Below are positions 42,769 through 54,375 of a stretch of 64,000 nt of DNA, piece after piece. The DNA lies in NCBI RefSeq assembly GCF_020360975.1, contig NW_025408671.1, positions 2,914,001 to 2,978,000 of the forward strand, given 5' to 3'. A program made the translations under genes and the position numbers. The stretch is from Hirsutella rhossiliensis. Taxonomy: Eukaryota > Ascomycota > Sordariomycetes > Hypocreales > Ophiocordycipitaceae. The notes below the pieces were generated by a model. That model was not told the DNA's origin. It did no database searches and saw nothing but the letters and a program-made list of their open reading frames with translations. Numbering within the stretch: the stretch's first letter is position 1; each line of letters begins with the position of its first letter.

Positions 42769-45066
42769 TTCACGACCCGAGGCCGGGAGTATCCGGAAGG
42801 CCGTTGTCTGTGCCCCCTGCATGAGCATGGCCCGCGAGAGTGGCTCGAGGAGATGAGAGAATGGCCGCCCTTGGGCGCCTGCGTGGTCCGCGTTGCCTCT
42901 CTGTGTCTACATAGGGCAACGAACATCAAGACAGATGGATCCTCGCGTCACATCTGGATTCTGTCCTCCCCTCCGTCAACTTCCGTGGTGCAATAAGCTT
43001 CGAGGGACGAGTATGCCGTGTCATGTCGGCGCAACCATGTGTCTGAGACCAGCATCTGAGAAAACAGAGAAAAGTGGTCATCACCAGAGCCTGCCATGCA
43101 CGTGTAGGAGCGGAGAAGGCCACGGCCTTGTTGCCGGCGTTTATAGTGTCGTGGATTGCCAGCTGGATCGCCGTCCGACTGGATGTCCGCGCGGGGGCGC
43201 TGAAGCCCAACCGCGCCGCGTTCGCGCGCCCAGGCTTTACTTCTCGGCATGGGTTGGGTGGTGCACATGCACGCTGCGCCCGCCATTGGACCTCTTTTGA
43301 CTGCCAGGACGCGAGCGGAGTGGCGTCTCCTCGAGGAGTGACGATGATCACTGCGATGAAGAGGAGCTGTGGGTTGGTGCATGTACGTTTCGTGGCCGGC
43401 CTTGGGATCACCCCCGCCCAAGGACAAGACGGAATAGTATATGATCTGCTTTTGACGGCAAGGTGACAGGTCCGCGCCGTCTGCGGGAGTTGGGCTCACC
43501 AATAGCCGTTGGCCAGGTGCGAAACACGGACATGTGGCGGTCTGCGGCGGCTGAGCAAGATCTGCTCCCGAACCGTTTGGTAAGCGTCACAGTACGGAGC
43601 ATGATATATCAACATGTATGGTTGTGAATTCATGGAAGAAGAAGAGCGGATGGGCTTCTATTCCTCTCGGACCCCACGAGCCCTTTCTTCTATTCTTTGT
43701 TCTGTCTGAAGGGGACCGCTTATCAAATAGGCTCTAGGTGTGATAATTGCCCCCGGCGGACGGGTTGGCTCTTCTCATTCGCTGTCGCGGGCGATGTTGC
43801 CTTTTACATTAGCCCGAGGCTGGCTGCTAGGAGCAGTAGTAGTTATACGGAAAGGGGGGAATCAAGCGTCTAGGGTAATGGCATTGATATCGGACGCCGG
43901 CGTGGCCATTTTGGTAACTACAACCAACGTACTCCGTGTATAATCAGCAGACGGACAGAAGCAGAGGTCCGTCTGTCAGACAGCACGAGCGCTAATGGCA
44001 ACGATATCAACGGCAAATGTGGCCATATGAACATCTCTATATCCTCTGCAGCCTAGAACTGGGCCATCTAGGTGCCGAGTCACATCAGGTCTCTCTTCAA
44101 CTCTGGTTCTTAGATCCCCTCACCACATCCCCCCCCCCCAGCAGAACCAGCCATCATTCTTCGCAGAACCACTGCCTCGCCAATCAGAAGCAACGGTCAA
44201 GTTGCCTGGCAAGAGATTCAAAGTGCCGGGAGCAGTTGGCGGGAATTCCCTAGGAATCTGTGAGGAGGGCAACGGCCAGGAATGGGGGGCGGCGCCTTTT
44301 CTCTGGGGTTTGGTTTTACCGCTCGAGAAACAGTCCGGCGGCTATCCATCTCCCCTTCAACGTGCTAAGCGAGACCGTGGGCAGGACGATATGGAGAAAA
44401 AAAAAGGGGGACCGTTGCGATGCCTCCCCCAGACCCTGAATGTCGAACAGAGACAGCGGCCGCATGCTTCATGGTGGCTGGCTATTGCACCATCTGTCTA
44501 GACATCGAAGAAGCTTTCGAAATTGCCAATCATGCTCCCTTTGGGCATGGTCTATAGACGTGGGCTGGGGTTTCAGAGCTCTAGGCCGCTTAGTTCCCGC
44601 CCCTTTGGTGTCTCTGCAGCGGGTGTCGCCCTCGTCTCTCCGATGGCTAGTTTGGCCTGTCGTTTCCTCCCTTGCCGAGTCCAGCTTGTTAGTTTGTTTC
44701 CTCGGCTCCTTGGACGAACAAGCCGGCTTCCCAAGTGCAAAGGGTTACCGAGTCTACAGCCACGCAAGTCCTCGACCGGAAACTGTTACCATATGGACAA
44801 AGAGACAAGTGGTTATTCTTGACTCTGTCAGTTTCCGAGGCATGAAGCGAGATTGGTCAGATACGGGTACTCGGCTTCTGGTGCGCAGACGAGTTTCACT
44901 CTCCCTTTCCCAGCTAGGCATGGCTAGGTATGTAGCCCACGGCGCGAAGAATGCCAAGGTTGGGACACTCGTCCAAGAGAGAACAGACAGGAACAGAGAT
45001 GGCGGGAGCCGCAGCCAGACGATGGCCAGCGTCAAGACGGGGCAATAGGAGGCAAAGCAAATCGAC

Positions 45067-45073
45067 TATATAA
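45067..45073 (+). promoter_or_regulatory. TATA box of the histidine-rich protein gene
   Basis: TATATAA 132 bp upstream of the ATG at 45205. It is followed by a pyrimidine-rich leader with CATCAATCAATTC and CATCCTCATCCACAAC, as in highly expressed fungal genes. Confidence 0.65.
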
Positions 45074-45204
45074 CATGGCCCTGCTTCTTCCCATCAATCA
45101 ATTCGAATCATCCTCATCCACAACTCGCTTCTCACCGCCTCTCTCTCCACTCAATCCAGTCCAGCCTGCTTCTCAGTCTCCGCATCCTCGTACCCCCAGT
45201 CAAC

Positions 45205-46959
45205 ATGAAGGTCGCTGTCCCCGTCGCCCTGGCCTTTGTGGCCTTGGCCCAGGCCGCCGACATGGCACCGCAGCAACCCGAGAGCGCCAATGCCCCGCAA
45301 GAGACCGAAGGCGGATACGGCGGGCGACCCGGCCCTGAGTATCCAGGCCCCGAGCACCACGAGCCGGAGCCGGAGCCGTACGGCCCCCACGGCCCCGGCG
45401 GTCCTCACGGCCCTCACGGTCCCCACGGCCCTCACGGTCCCCACGGCCCCGGCGGTCCTCACGGCCCTCACGGTCCTCATGGCCCCGGCGGTCCTCACGG
45501 CCCTCACGGCCCCCACGGCCCTCACGGCCCTCACGGCCCCCACGGCCCTCACGGCCCCCACGGCCCCCACGGCCCCAGTGACATCGGCTACGGGGACCAC
45601 GAGCACCACGAGCACCACGAGCACCACGAGCATCGCGAGCCCGAGTGGCACCACGAGCACCGCGAGCCCGAGTGGCGCGGCCATGAGCACCGCAGGCCCG
45701 AGTGGCGCGACCACGAACACCGCAGGCCCGACTGGCGCCATGAGCACCGCGAGCACGAGTGGCGTGAGCACGAGCACCGTAGGCCCGACTGGCGCCGCGA
45801 GCACGAGAACCGCGAGCACGAGCACCGTGAGCACGAGCACCGCGAGCACGAGCACCGTGAGCACGAGCACCGCGAGCACGAACACCGCGAGCACGAGCAC
45901 CGCGAGCACGAGCACCGCGAGCTCGAGTGGCGCGGCCATGATCACCGCAGGCCCGACTGGCACCACCGCGGCGGCCCCATCCCGGAGAGCGTCAAGGAGT
46001 TCGGCAAGCACCTCGCCCGCTTCGGCGGCTGCTTCCTCCAGCGCTTCTGGAACGACGCCCAGCACATCAACTGCGGCAAGTGTGCCCCCGGCGCCGGCAA
46101 CAGGCGCGAGAGCAACCTCATCTCGTGCGTCTGCAGCAACCAGGAGCAGGTTGCCCACCAGATCCGCCGCAACTTCGACGTCTGCGTCGAGCCCAACGCC
46201 CCCTTTAGCAGGATTATCCAGGAAGTCGGCGCTGGTGAGCACTCCCCCCTTCCCCAATTTAACTACCAGAAGCCCGTGTCATGACGTCTGCTAATGCGGT
46301 TGGAAACAGACGTCAGCGGCCTCGGCCTCAGCGCCCTGTGCGGCGCCTACGCGGGCGACAACCACCACCACCACACCCACCGCCCCGGCCGTCCCGGTCC
46401 CCACCGCCCCGGCCCCGGCCCCATCAACCCCGGAGGCCCTATCCGCCCCATTCCGGAGCCCGTCCACCCCGGTCGCCCCGGAGGCCACCACGGCCACCCC
46501 GGAGGCCGCCCCGGTCATGGAGGCCCTGGCCACGATGGTCATGGTCACGATGGTCACGGTCACGATGGTCACGGTCACGATGGTCACGGTAATGATGGTC
46601 ACGGGCACGATGGTCACGGGCACGATGGTCACGGGCACGATGGTCACGGGCACGATGGTCACGGCCACGACGGTCACGGAAATGGTGGCCACGGACACAG
46701 CGGCCCTGGTCATGACGGTCCCGGCCGCGACGGCCACGGCCACGATGGTCATGGTCACGACGGTCACGGTAATGATGGTCACGGTCATGATGGTCACGGT
46801 CATGATGGTCACGGTCACGATGGTCACGGTCACGATGGTCCCGGCAACGATGGTCCCGGCAACGATGGTCCCGGCTATGGAGGTCCCGGCCCCAATGGTC
46901 CCGGCTATGGAGGTCCCGGCCCCAAGGACCCCGAGCCCGGCCCCACCCCCGGCTATTAG
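45205..46959 (+). CDS. Secreted His-rich repeat protein with CFEM-like module
   Basis: Two exons, 45205-46234 and 46310-46959, with a GTGAGC donor, a GCTAAT branch-like site and a CAG acceptor, give 559 residues. Signal peptide MKVAVPVALAFVALAQA. Residues about 50-130 are tandem GPHGPHGGP units; 135-252 are Glu/His/Arg repeats (EHREHEHRE) with PDWR/PEWR variants. Residues about 253-385 form a non-repetitive module with seven cysteines (GGC, INCGKC, ISCVCSN, DVC, ALCGAYAG). Order and the CxCSN block resemble a CFEM domain, but two canonical cysteines appear missing and the position of the usual heme-ligand Asp reads Asn (SNLISC). Residues about 405-530 are tandem HDGHG units and the tail is GPGYGGPGP. 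Predicted to be extracellular and able to bind metal through histidines; heme or iron binding is inference. Confidence 0.85.
45385..45580 (+). repeat. Coding tandem repeat, Gly-Pro-His units
   Basis: Nine-base units of GGCCCTCAC/GGTCCCCAC type coding for Gly-Pro-His, with inserted GGCCCCGGC (Gly-Pro-Gly). Collagen-like G-P-x periodicity. Confidence 0.85.
45598..45930 (+). repeat. Coding tandem repeat, Glu/His/Arg units
   Basis: Twelve-base units of GAGCACCGCGAG type, giving alternating HEHREHEHRE, with longer units ending PDWR or PEWR in the first half. Confidence 0.85.
46525..46870 (+). repeat. Coding tandem repeat, His-Asp-Gly-His-Gly units
   Basis: Fifteen-base units of CACGATGGTCACGGT type, at least fifteen copies, coding for HDGHG, turning into GNDGP and GYGGPGP units at the 3' end. 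Confidence 0.9.
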
Positions 46960-47705
46960 ATGGCGCGGCCGAAAACTCGTTGACACTTTCGCCCGACATG
47001 TGAAATGGCAAATGACAGGCATGACGACTTCAATGAGGAACGTGTTGGTGCTTTAGCTTCTCACAGACCCGAGTCCTTACGACCGGGCTCTTGAATAAAC
47101 ATCTTGCTTTTGAATTCTTCTACGCCCGGCCATCCTCTCTGCTCGAGCCATCTAGTAGCGACTTTGAAACGGTGAAGCCCGCCGCAAGTCATCCTCTTCC
47201 ACCCGGTCACTTGCCCTAACCCGGAATATAAAGACATATATATGAGGTAGGCGGTGTATGCGGTAGACAAGTAGACGCAGTTGAGGCAAAACAATCCATC
47301 GGCCACCTCGTGACTGCTCCTCTACCATGTCCGCACTCCAGACCCCGACCTGGGGTAAGAGAAATACAGAGCACGGCTTGAACAAAACTTGGAAAATGGC
47401 CGGGGGCGTAGACTCGTGACGAACCGCCAGGTGGCGTGAATAGCAGCTACTAATCAAGGATATCGAAACTAACAAAGTTATGGATCTCTCCGCCTCTCTT
47501 CCTCATCCCTTAAACCAACGAGACAACAAGAACCTTGACAAACGAAGCCAGAAAAAGGAGACTTGCGCATGGAGCGCCGACGACTCGGCAATGGCAACTT
47601 CGAAACGCTACTCCAACAAGGCGAGGCAATGCTGGCTGTCCCTCCACCTCTCCGTCTGCACGCCACGCCGCCTCAAATCTTGACCCAGAAGACGGCTGCC
47701 CCAAT
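46960..47705. other. Convergent 3' spacer
   Basis: 745 bp between the stop of the histidine-rich protein gene and the stop of the tricalbin gene (47706). No gene recognised. Possible AATAAA-type poly(A) signal near 47093 (GAATAAAC). Confidence 0.5.
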
Positions 47706-50700
47706 CTATGGATTCGGAGTCGTCTCCCTGCTTGAGCGGCCCTCTCGCTTGCCCAGGAAGCTGCGCCGCAGGTGTGACCTCGGCGTGTCGGGCGCAGTCA
47801 ACTCGGCCGCCTGGAAGTTGCTCTTGATAGTTACGGTGCCGCCGCCGACGGCCAGCTCCTTTGGCGCAGCGCTGCCCGTCTCGTCCACAAAGTAGATGTG
47901 TTCGCCCAGGTCGTCGCTGCTGCCGATGAAATGATCACCCTTGACCTCAATCTTGAACTGCGCATCCGAGCTGCACTTTGCCGTAAACGTCTCGTCGAAG
48001 TTCCACTCGGACGTCGACGACTTGTAGTGCTTCGTCTTCCCCACCGCCTTTTCTTTGGGCGCCATCTGCGAGACCACGACATAGAGGTCCGTCGAGGCCG
48101 GGTATCCAGAAGCGCCAACGACGGTAAAGGTTGCCGTTCCGGCCGACCCGCCACCCGGAGCGGCGCTGTGCATCGACGAAGCCGCGATGCTCTTGGTCCT
48201 AGTGTGGCCCATCGAGTTGTTGCGCGACATCGGCTGCTCAATCGTGGGGACGGCAGCAGCCTCACTCGTCACCCGACGGCCGACCACGACTTCGCCGCCG
48301 TTGCTCGTCACGGCGGGCGCCTCGATCCCTTCAGGCAGCGACCCGTTGATCTCATCCCCGTCCTTCTTGCCAAAGATGCCGCGCCGCAAAAACGAAGCTC
48401 CGCGGCCGACGCCGTGTCCCACGGCTCCGGCCACGGCGGCGCCGCCCTTGATGGGGGCGCCCGCGACACCCGTGACGATCCTGCCAGGCGCAGCAAAGGT
48501 GCCCGAGAAGGTAGACGAGCCTTGCACGGTCCGCGTCACGTAGTCTGGCCGGAAGAGCATCCGGATGCGTACGCTGCCCGACTTGCCATCCAGCAGATAC
48601 CGGGACTCGGATGGCTTGAAGGGGTCGAGCGACTCGAGGTTGATGATGGCAGACCCCAGAAAGTCGGGCTTGTCGGCAAAGTCGTAGTCGTAGACGTTGA
48701 CTATAAAGTTTGCCGCCGTCCGCGACGGCACATTGACCTCGAAGAACTCGTTCCACGCCGGTGACAGCGTCTTCTTCACCACCTTGGTCTTGTATACTTC
48801 GTGGCCGTTAAGCTCAAACTTGCAGTACGGATCGCTCTTCCCGTTCCGATCGGCTGATGGGAGGTCGGTTGCGTCCAAGACGTCGACCCGAAGCTTTCCC
48901 ATGTTGTTGATGCTCTCGCTCGGGTCTAGGTGCATCTTGATTGGGATATACTTGAGGCTGACCTTGACCCAGCCATCCCTACCATCTTCGGTCCTCAGCT
49001 TGAGTGTCGTCGGGTTGTTCTGTGCGTTTCCAGGTCAGTCATGCGCCCGGCGTCTGCATTCAGCCGCCCAAGCACTTACCAGGCACTGCTTGAGCGTCTC
49101 CATGGTGTTTCCGGCCAAGTGTGCGAGCGTGTGGTCATTGTCGTCGCCCTTTTTGCGCGCCTTGAGCGTCAAGCGAGACACGTCGAGTTCGCGAATGACG
49201 CAGTCGCCAATTTCGTCAAACTTGTGGGACCTGTTCGGCGCCGTCGACGAAACGTACGATGCGTAGGCCATGTCGTCGACAAACACCTCGAGGCGGCTGT
49301 GGCTCTCTGGCATCTCCGCTTCCAGCAGGCGGAAGATGAGCATCCCGCTCTCGTACTTGAGGAGCTCCTCGGGGCTGAGCCGGACCTTCGGAGGTCCTTG
49401 GCCTCCGGCAGGTGGCGTCCCTGCGGTTGAGTGCGAGCTCCGCGGCCGCCCTTCGCTCTCCTTGTCCAGGCTGGCTTTGAACTTGCCGGCATTGAGAGAT
49501 CGGTCGAGAGAAGTCCTGGGTTGCTCGCTACTCTTCTTCTCCGCGTCTGGCGCCCCGTTCGCTCCTTTATCAGTGGCTGCCACCGAGGCTCCTTCCTCCT
49601 CTTCCTCCCCCTCCTCGGGATCTGCGATGTTGAGACAAGGGTAAAACGCCGTCGTGTACGTCACGGTGCCCTTGGCGATGCCTTTGCCGTGGAGCCGCAG
49701 GCCTTCTTCCCGAAGCGCCTTCTTGTCGTGCACCAGGTACTCGCCATTTTCGGCCTGTTGGACGTAGTCGCTGGCAGAGACCTCGATCAGGCCCAGGCTC
49801 CGGTCCTTGCCCACCTTCTCGGCATCCATGACCTCAAGGGTGAGCCGGTCGCGCGCCGAGTGAATGGGTATGTAGAGGACCTCGTCCCATTCGGGGTTCA
49901 GGTCGTTCTTGAAGGTGACGGTGCGGGCCTTGTCGATTCCAGAGAGAAGGACGCGGACATACGGATCCGACTTGCCAAAGGCCTCAAAGTTGCGCAGGTC
50001 TGTCGCCCTCTTGAAGTGGAAGCGCATCACACCAATCGGCGTAACGTAGCCTCCGGTGCCAGCCACGCCTGAGATGGCGACTGGCCTCCACTGCGCCATC
50101 ATCTTGACGCGGCCCATATGGGTTTCGGACAGCTGGTACCATTCCTTGCCTTGCTCCATGCAGTCAAGCATCTCATCCAGCTTGATCTGATACTTGCCCA
50201 GTACCTGGTCCCCCGTAAGTTCCCGGTCGTCCTTGATGGTGACGCCGAGCTTGGCCTTCTTGCGATCAGTGATGAGGATCTCCTTGGACCCATTGTCCCA
50301 GATGGGGTTGTTTGTGCGCTTAAGCCTCTTGGTCTGGTGAACCGCCTTGCCGTTGAGGAACATGGCGGCATACGGGTTGAGGAGGCCGACAAGGCTCTTT
50401 GTGCCATCCAGGTCCTTGGCCTGCTCCACGGTAAAGCGCAAGATGCCTTGGTTGGACGGCGGCGGGGGTTCAATCTTGCCATCGGGCAGCTTCTTGGCCT
50501 CGAGGACCGGGAAGAAGCGGAGATCGCACGAGACGACGCCGCGGGCCTTGCCGTCGGAAATGACCTCGAGGCGCTCGTTCTCGTGCACGTTGAGCTGTTC
50601 CAGATCCTCGAGATGATACGACGCCACGCCCAACTCCTTGGACTTGCGGAATCCGTTCTTGTCAAATACTTGAATGTCGAGCGTGTCGCTGAAGGATGTG

Positions 50701-52340
50701 ACAATGAGGTAGTGCGTCTCGTTCCACCGCGGGTTGGGGTTGTCGTCGATGGTCTTTGTCCTGGCGAGCTCCTGGCGCCGACTGAAGCTGATTGACGCGT
50801 ACGGATCGACGGTTCCGGCAAAGTTATCCGTGTTCTTGAGGCCCTGGGCGCCGTGGAGGGTCAGGGCAAGCACACCGACCGCCTGGTCGACAGGGGTGCC
50901 CGCAAGCATCTTGGCCACCTCGATGGGGAAGACATTGGGCGCGTACATCATGGGGGCCAGGTTGCCGTGTATCTGCTCGAGGATGAACTTTTCGAGACCT
51001 GGGATGAAGTTGATATCGAAGCCAAAGCTATCGCCGCCCAGGGGCTTGCAGACGTAGTCAATGGTTGGGCGCTCGAGGAAGCACATTTCGACGCGGTCGA
51101 CGTGGGGAAAGGGTATCTGAAGCTTGATCTTGAGGCGCATGATGCCCGAGAAGGCCATGTCCTCGACAATGACGTCGAGGCCCTTGCTGATCATGGCCTT
51201 GCCGATGCGAATCTCCAAGACGACCTTTGGGTTGATCTTGTTCTTGACCTGGCGGGCCGTCATATCGGCTGTGTCGTTTGGCGTGAAGCTGAACTTCCAG
51301 TCCATCATGACGATGTCGTCCTCGGTCTTGGGATACGTCTTGACATGCTCCATGCGCGGGGGCTTGGAGCCGAGGGTAAACGTCTTGAGCTTGAGGCTGT
51401 CGAGGAAGGCCGGAGTGGCCGAGCTGAGAACCTGGTCGACCGTGTTGATGATGGTCTGGGCCAAGACGGGCTGGTAGATGGGCCAGAACTTGACCATGAA
51501 GGAATTGATCCACTCAAGCGACTCATTGTCCGTCTCGAGCTTCTTGAGGCCTAACTCGCGGGTAATGTCGTCGCGGAAGTTGCGTCGCACGCGTCGAAGG
51601 GAGGTTCGGTAGTAGGTGGCGCAGATGGCCATGATGATGGAAACCCAGCCCAGGCCGCCGCCGAGGACAGCGACGAGCCACGACGAGATGCAGGCGAAGA
51701 CGACGAGGGCGGCGTTGTGATACCAGTCTGCGGCGTCGTCAGCATGGGGTTTGGCGGGTAGGCTTCAAGCCATACTCACCCCCAAAGAGATGGTCGGGGA
51801 GCTTATCCTCGACCCAGGTAGCGTGATCGAGCAAGCTCTCGCCCTCCATGGAGCTGTTGGTGGGCCAGCCCATCATGGGCGACCATCCTGTGCGTGAGTA
51901 AGGGGCCTCGTTGGCCTCGGGGTCGGTACCGTCAGCAAGGCGCTTGCCGTCGGCGTCGGTGGCTACGTCGAGCACGCCGGCTTTGCTGGGCTCGGGGAGG
52001 TCCTCGTCCGGGCCGGTGCCATCGTCCTGGTCGGTGATGATGGCGGCGCCCTTTTCACGCCTGCTCTGCTGGAGTTCTGCGGGGATGGCCTGCGCCGAGG
52101 ACCCGGTTAGCAGCTGCTTCCCCGTCGACGGCGTCAAGAGGTTCAACGTACAGCTCGAGCTTGGGCGCGCTTCTGCTCGGGACTGGTATCCGGATCGAAG
52201 GAAAAGGCGGCAACGCCTGCGTTTCTCGACTGCTCGACGATTTCCCTCCGCGCATCGTCGGCAGTGACCTGGCTATCTGGGTTTTCGGCGGCCTCGATGA
52301 CGCCTCGGGCCTTGAGCTCGCTCGCCTCTTGGGCAGACAT
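47706..52340 (-). CDS. tcb: Tricalbin (SMP and C2 domain ER-plasma membrane tether)
   Basis: Tethers cortical ER to the plasma membrane and moves lipids between them. Four exons, 52340-52152, 52089-51780, 51727-49080 and 49019-47706, keep frame and give 1486 residues. The start MSAQEASELKARG is the first ATG in frame; upstream codons lack ATG. A membrane hairpin (ALVVFACISSWLVAVLGGGLGWVSIIMAI) lies at about residue 170-200. The SMP lipid-transfer domain runs from SLEWINSFMVKFWPIYQPVL to about residue 430. Five C2 domains follow: about 452 (VLALTLHGAQGLKN), 593 (LRFTVEQAKDLDG), 736 (MRFHFKRATDLRNF), 965 (LIFRLLEAEMPESH) and 1090 (LRVDVLDATDLPSADRNGKSDPYC). A sixth C2-like segment is at about 1370 (ATFTVVGASGYP, FKIEVKGDHFIG). 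Calcium-binding Asp residues are clear in the 1090 copy (SDPYC, DYDFADKPD). The acidic/Ser-rich linker (EEGEEEEEGAS) lies before the 965 domain. Confidence 0.95.
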
Positions 52341-54375
52341 GTCGCCGACAATGGCGCGAGCGTCGTCACCAGGTGCCGGGAGCGGGGAAGTCAATTGGGG
52401 AGAGCCGGGCGTGCAGAAGGCATCCAGCAGACGGCGAGCGTCGGCAGAGCCAAGGCCGGAAGGACGTAGGAATGCTCAGTCGAGGGCGGCGAGGGCAGCG
52501 AGGAGGCTCAAAGCCGTGGACTCGTTCTGGAGAGGCGGCGGCGCAACGGTCGAGGGAGTCGGGTGGTGGTGACTGCGGTGTGGGTGGCGAGGGCTGGGAC
52601 GAGGGCGTTGGCGAGAAGTGCAAGCTCCTATCTCTCTGCCTTGATCGTTTGGATCCAACGGGCGACGGGTGGCTTGCTCGACCAGCCACTCAGTTCCTCG
52701 CTAATGATAACGACAGCTGGTGCCGGACTGACACAGCCGAGAGGGAGGGTGAGGACGGACCAGGGGAGGACGGGAAGAGAGGCAGCGGATACTGTGGCAG
52801 GCAGTGGATCATGGAGTGGTGGTGGTGGTGCCGCGACAACGTGGCGGTCGCCAGAACAAGGCAGCTACTGCCTTCTGGAGGTGACTGTGCCCGAGGGACG
52901 ATGCATGTACATGCAGAGTAGTGTCCAATGATGGCGTCGCTTGCCTTTGCTGCTGCATGCATGGACCGAAGGTGTACAGGTGACTGCGCTGTACCTCTAC
53001 CTTTTTTTTCTTCCTGCTCCCTACAGTATCAATGGAGTGAAAAAGACGGGGAAGGGTCCTGATTAAAGCAAGCTTTCCAAGCCCTGCCCTGCTGAACAAA
53101 CGACGTAATTTGCATCCCGTAGCGCAAATCGACGTGCCTGGTTGGCTGGCCTCAGCGCGCTTCCGGCCCAGCCACGGTGGGGCCTCTTTGTTGGGTGGGT
53201 CCCGCTGGCGCAGTTTCCAGCTCCTCCCTCTCCGACTCTCTCTCCCCGCCCCCACTCACTACCTACCTCATAAGGTACCTAGGTAGGTACTGTACAGTAA
53301 AATAAGAGCACTCAGTCACCTATAAGTAGAGTCTGAGGCGAGTCGTCCGTCAGTGTTGTTGCAACAACCCCTTTTGGTCTGGTGCTGCAATGGCCAAGAT
53401 ACTTGTCTCCCCACTATCAGCCACTTTGGTCTACATTATACACCTAAGGTACCTTACCTACTCTTGAGCTGTTGGTTCATCCTTTGTTCCGCTTCCGTGT
53501 TTCCTCTCTTCCACCGCTGGATAGCATCGTCTGCTGCGAACTCAGGGGTCCGGACATTTGGACTTGATACCTAGCCTGCCGCAAATGCCGTCGCGCAAAC
53601 GCCAGACAATCCATTGCCTCCCTATCCGTACGAGCACTGGTACCTCCAGGGCGTGTAGTACAAACAGCCCGGACATGACTTACATGCGGATACACACAGA
53701 CAGGGCCAAGTGCCGCATGCACGAGACATGCTGGCCGACAACATGCCCGCCATCTCTGCAGATCCTCATGTCGATTTTCTGGCCCGCATCACCAGCAGAA
53801 CCATTGACCATTCGTTGGGTGGTGGTGGTGTATGTACCGTACCGTAGCGATACTTGACAGCCCGGCTCGCTCTCGATTGCCGAGCACAGCCACCCTCCAT
53901 TCAGCTCTCCTCTTCTGTGCATCACTTAATATCAGATTACGTCTCCGTATTTTCAACACCAGTGGCTGTGCTGCGATATCTACTGTACACGCGCCGCAAT
54001 GTTGGCCAGATCGGTAGACATGGCTGAATGGGTGAATTGACTACAAAGTATAGGTTTTTCTTGCCATCTGCCCTCCCCCCACCCCTCATGAAGCCCGTGC
54101 ATGCAATGCTCGTCATCAAGAAAAGCCGCGGCCATGACAGACTACGCCCATGGCATCAAATTTCGCCCTTTGCCCTCCCTCTCCGAGGGCAAAGGCCGCC
54201 CAAACGCCGTGATTGTGGATCCTTATGCATCCCAAGCCCATCTACCGCAATTCCATTCCGCCGTGGCGTCCGACAAACTGCCCACGAGGCCTGCTCCAGT
54301 TTCAATAAGTGATTCAGCGCGGATCCACCAGCGTCGTCGGAAGAAAGAATCATGAGAACCCGCTGCATCTACACG
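52341..54375. other. 2-kb spacer
   Basis: Tricalbin promoter and 3' flank of the FYVE/RING gene. It includes a GTAC/CCTAGG tract at 53265-53300 and a purine/pyrimidine-rich stretch at 53210-53260. Open frames near 52373-52921 overlap the tricalbin leader and read as Gly/Arg low complexity. No gene recognised. Confidence 0.45.

Larger units (their letters stand above)
42647..45204. other. 2.5-kb divergent spacer
   Basis: Between the secreted protein gene (minus) and the histidine-rich protein gene (plus). No gene recognised; open frames up to 200 codons (44440-45048) lack domain resemblance. Both flanking genes have TATA boxes facing outward, so regulatory DNA for two secreted proteins is expected here. 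Confidence 0.45.

Noticed and set aside
44440..45048. 202-codon plus-strand frame upstream of the histidine-rich gene
   Set aside because: No domain, no convincing start context and overlap with the region expected to be promoter.
45151..46257. Long minus-strand open frame (368 codons) opposite the histidine-rich gene
   Set aside because: It reads as VLAVLVLAVLVLTV repeats, which is only the reverse translation of the GPH and EHR repeat arrays. The plus strand has a signal peptide, a TATA box, cysteines and a proper intron.
46291..47022. Minus-strand open frame rich in Thr/Val/Ile
   Set aside because: A shadow of the HDGHG repeat array; monotonous and without a start context or domain.
52341..52466. 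In-frame upstream extension of tricalbin starting at TTG (52394)
   Set aside because: The codon is TTG, not ATG, and no in-frame ATG exists before the upstream stop; the first ATG at 52340 was used instead.
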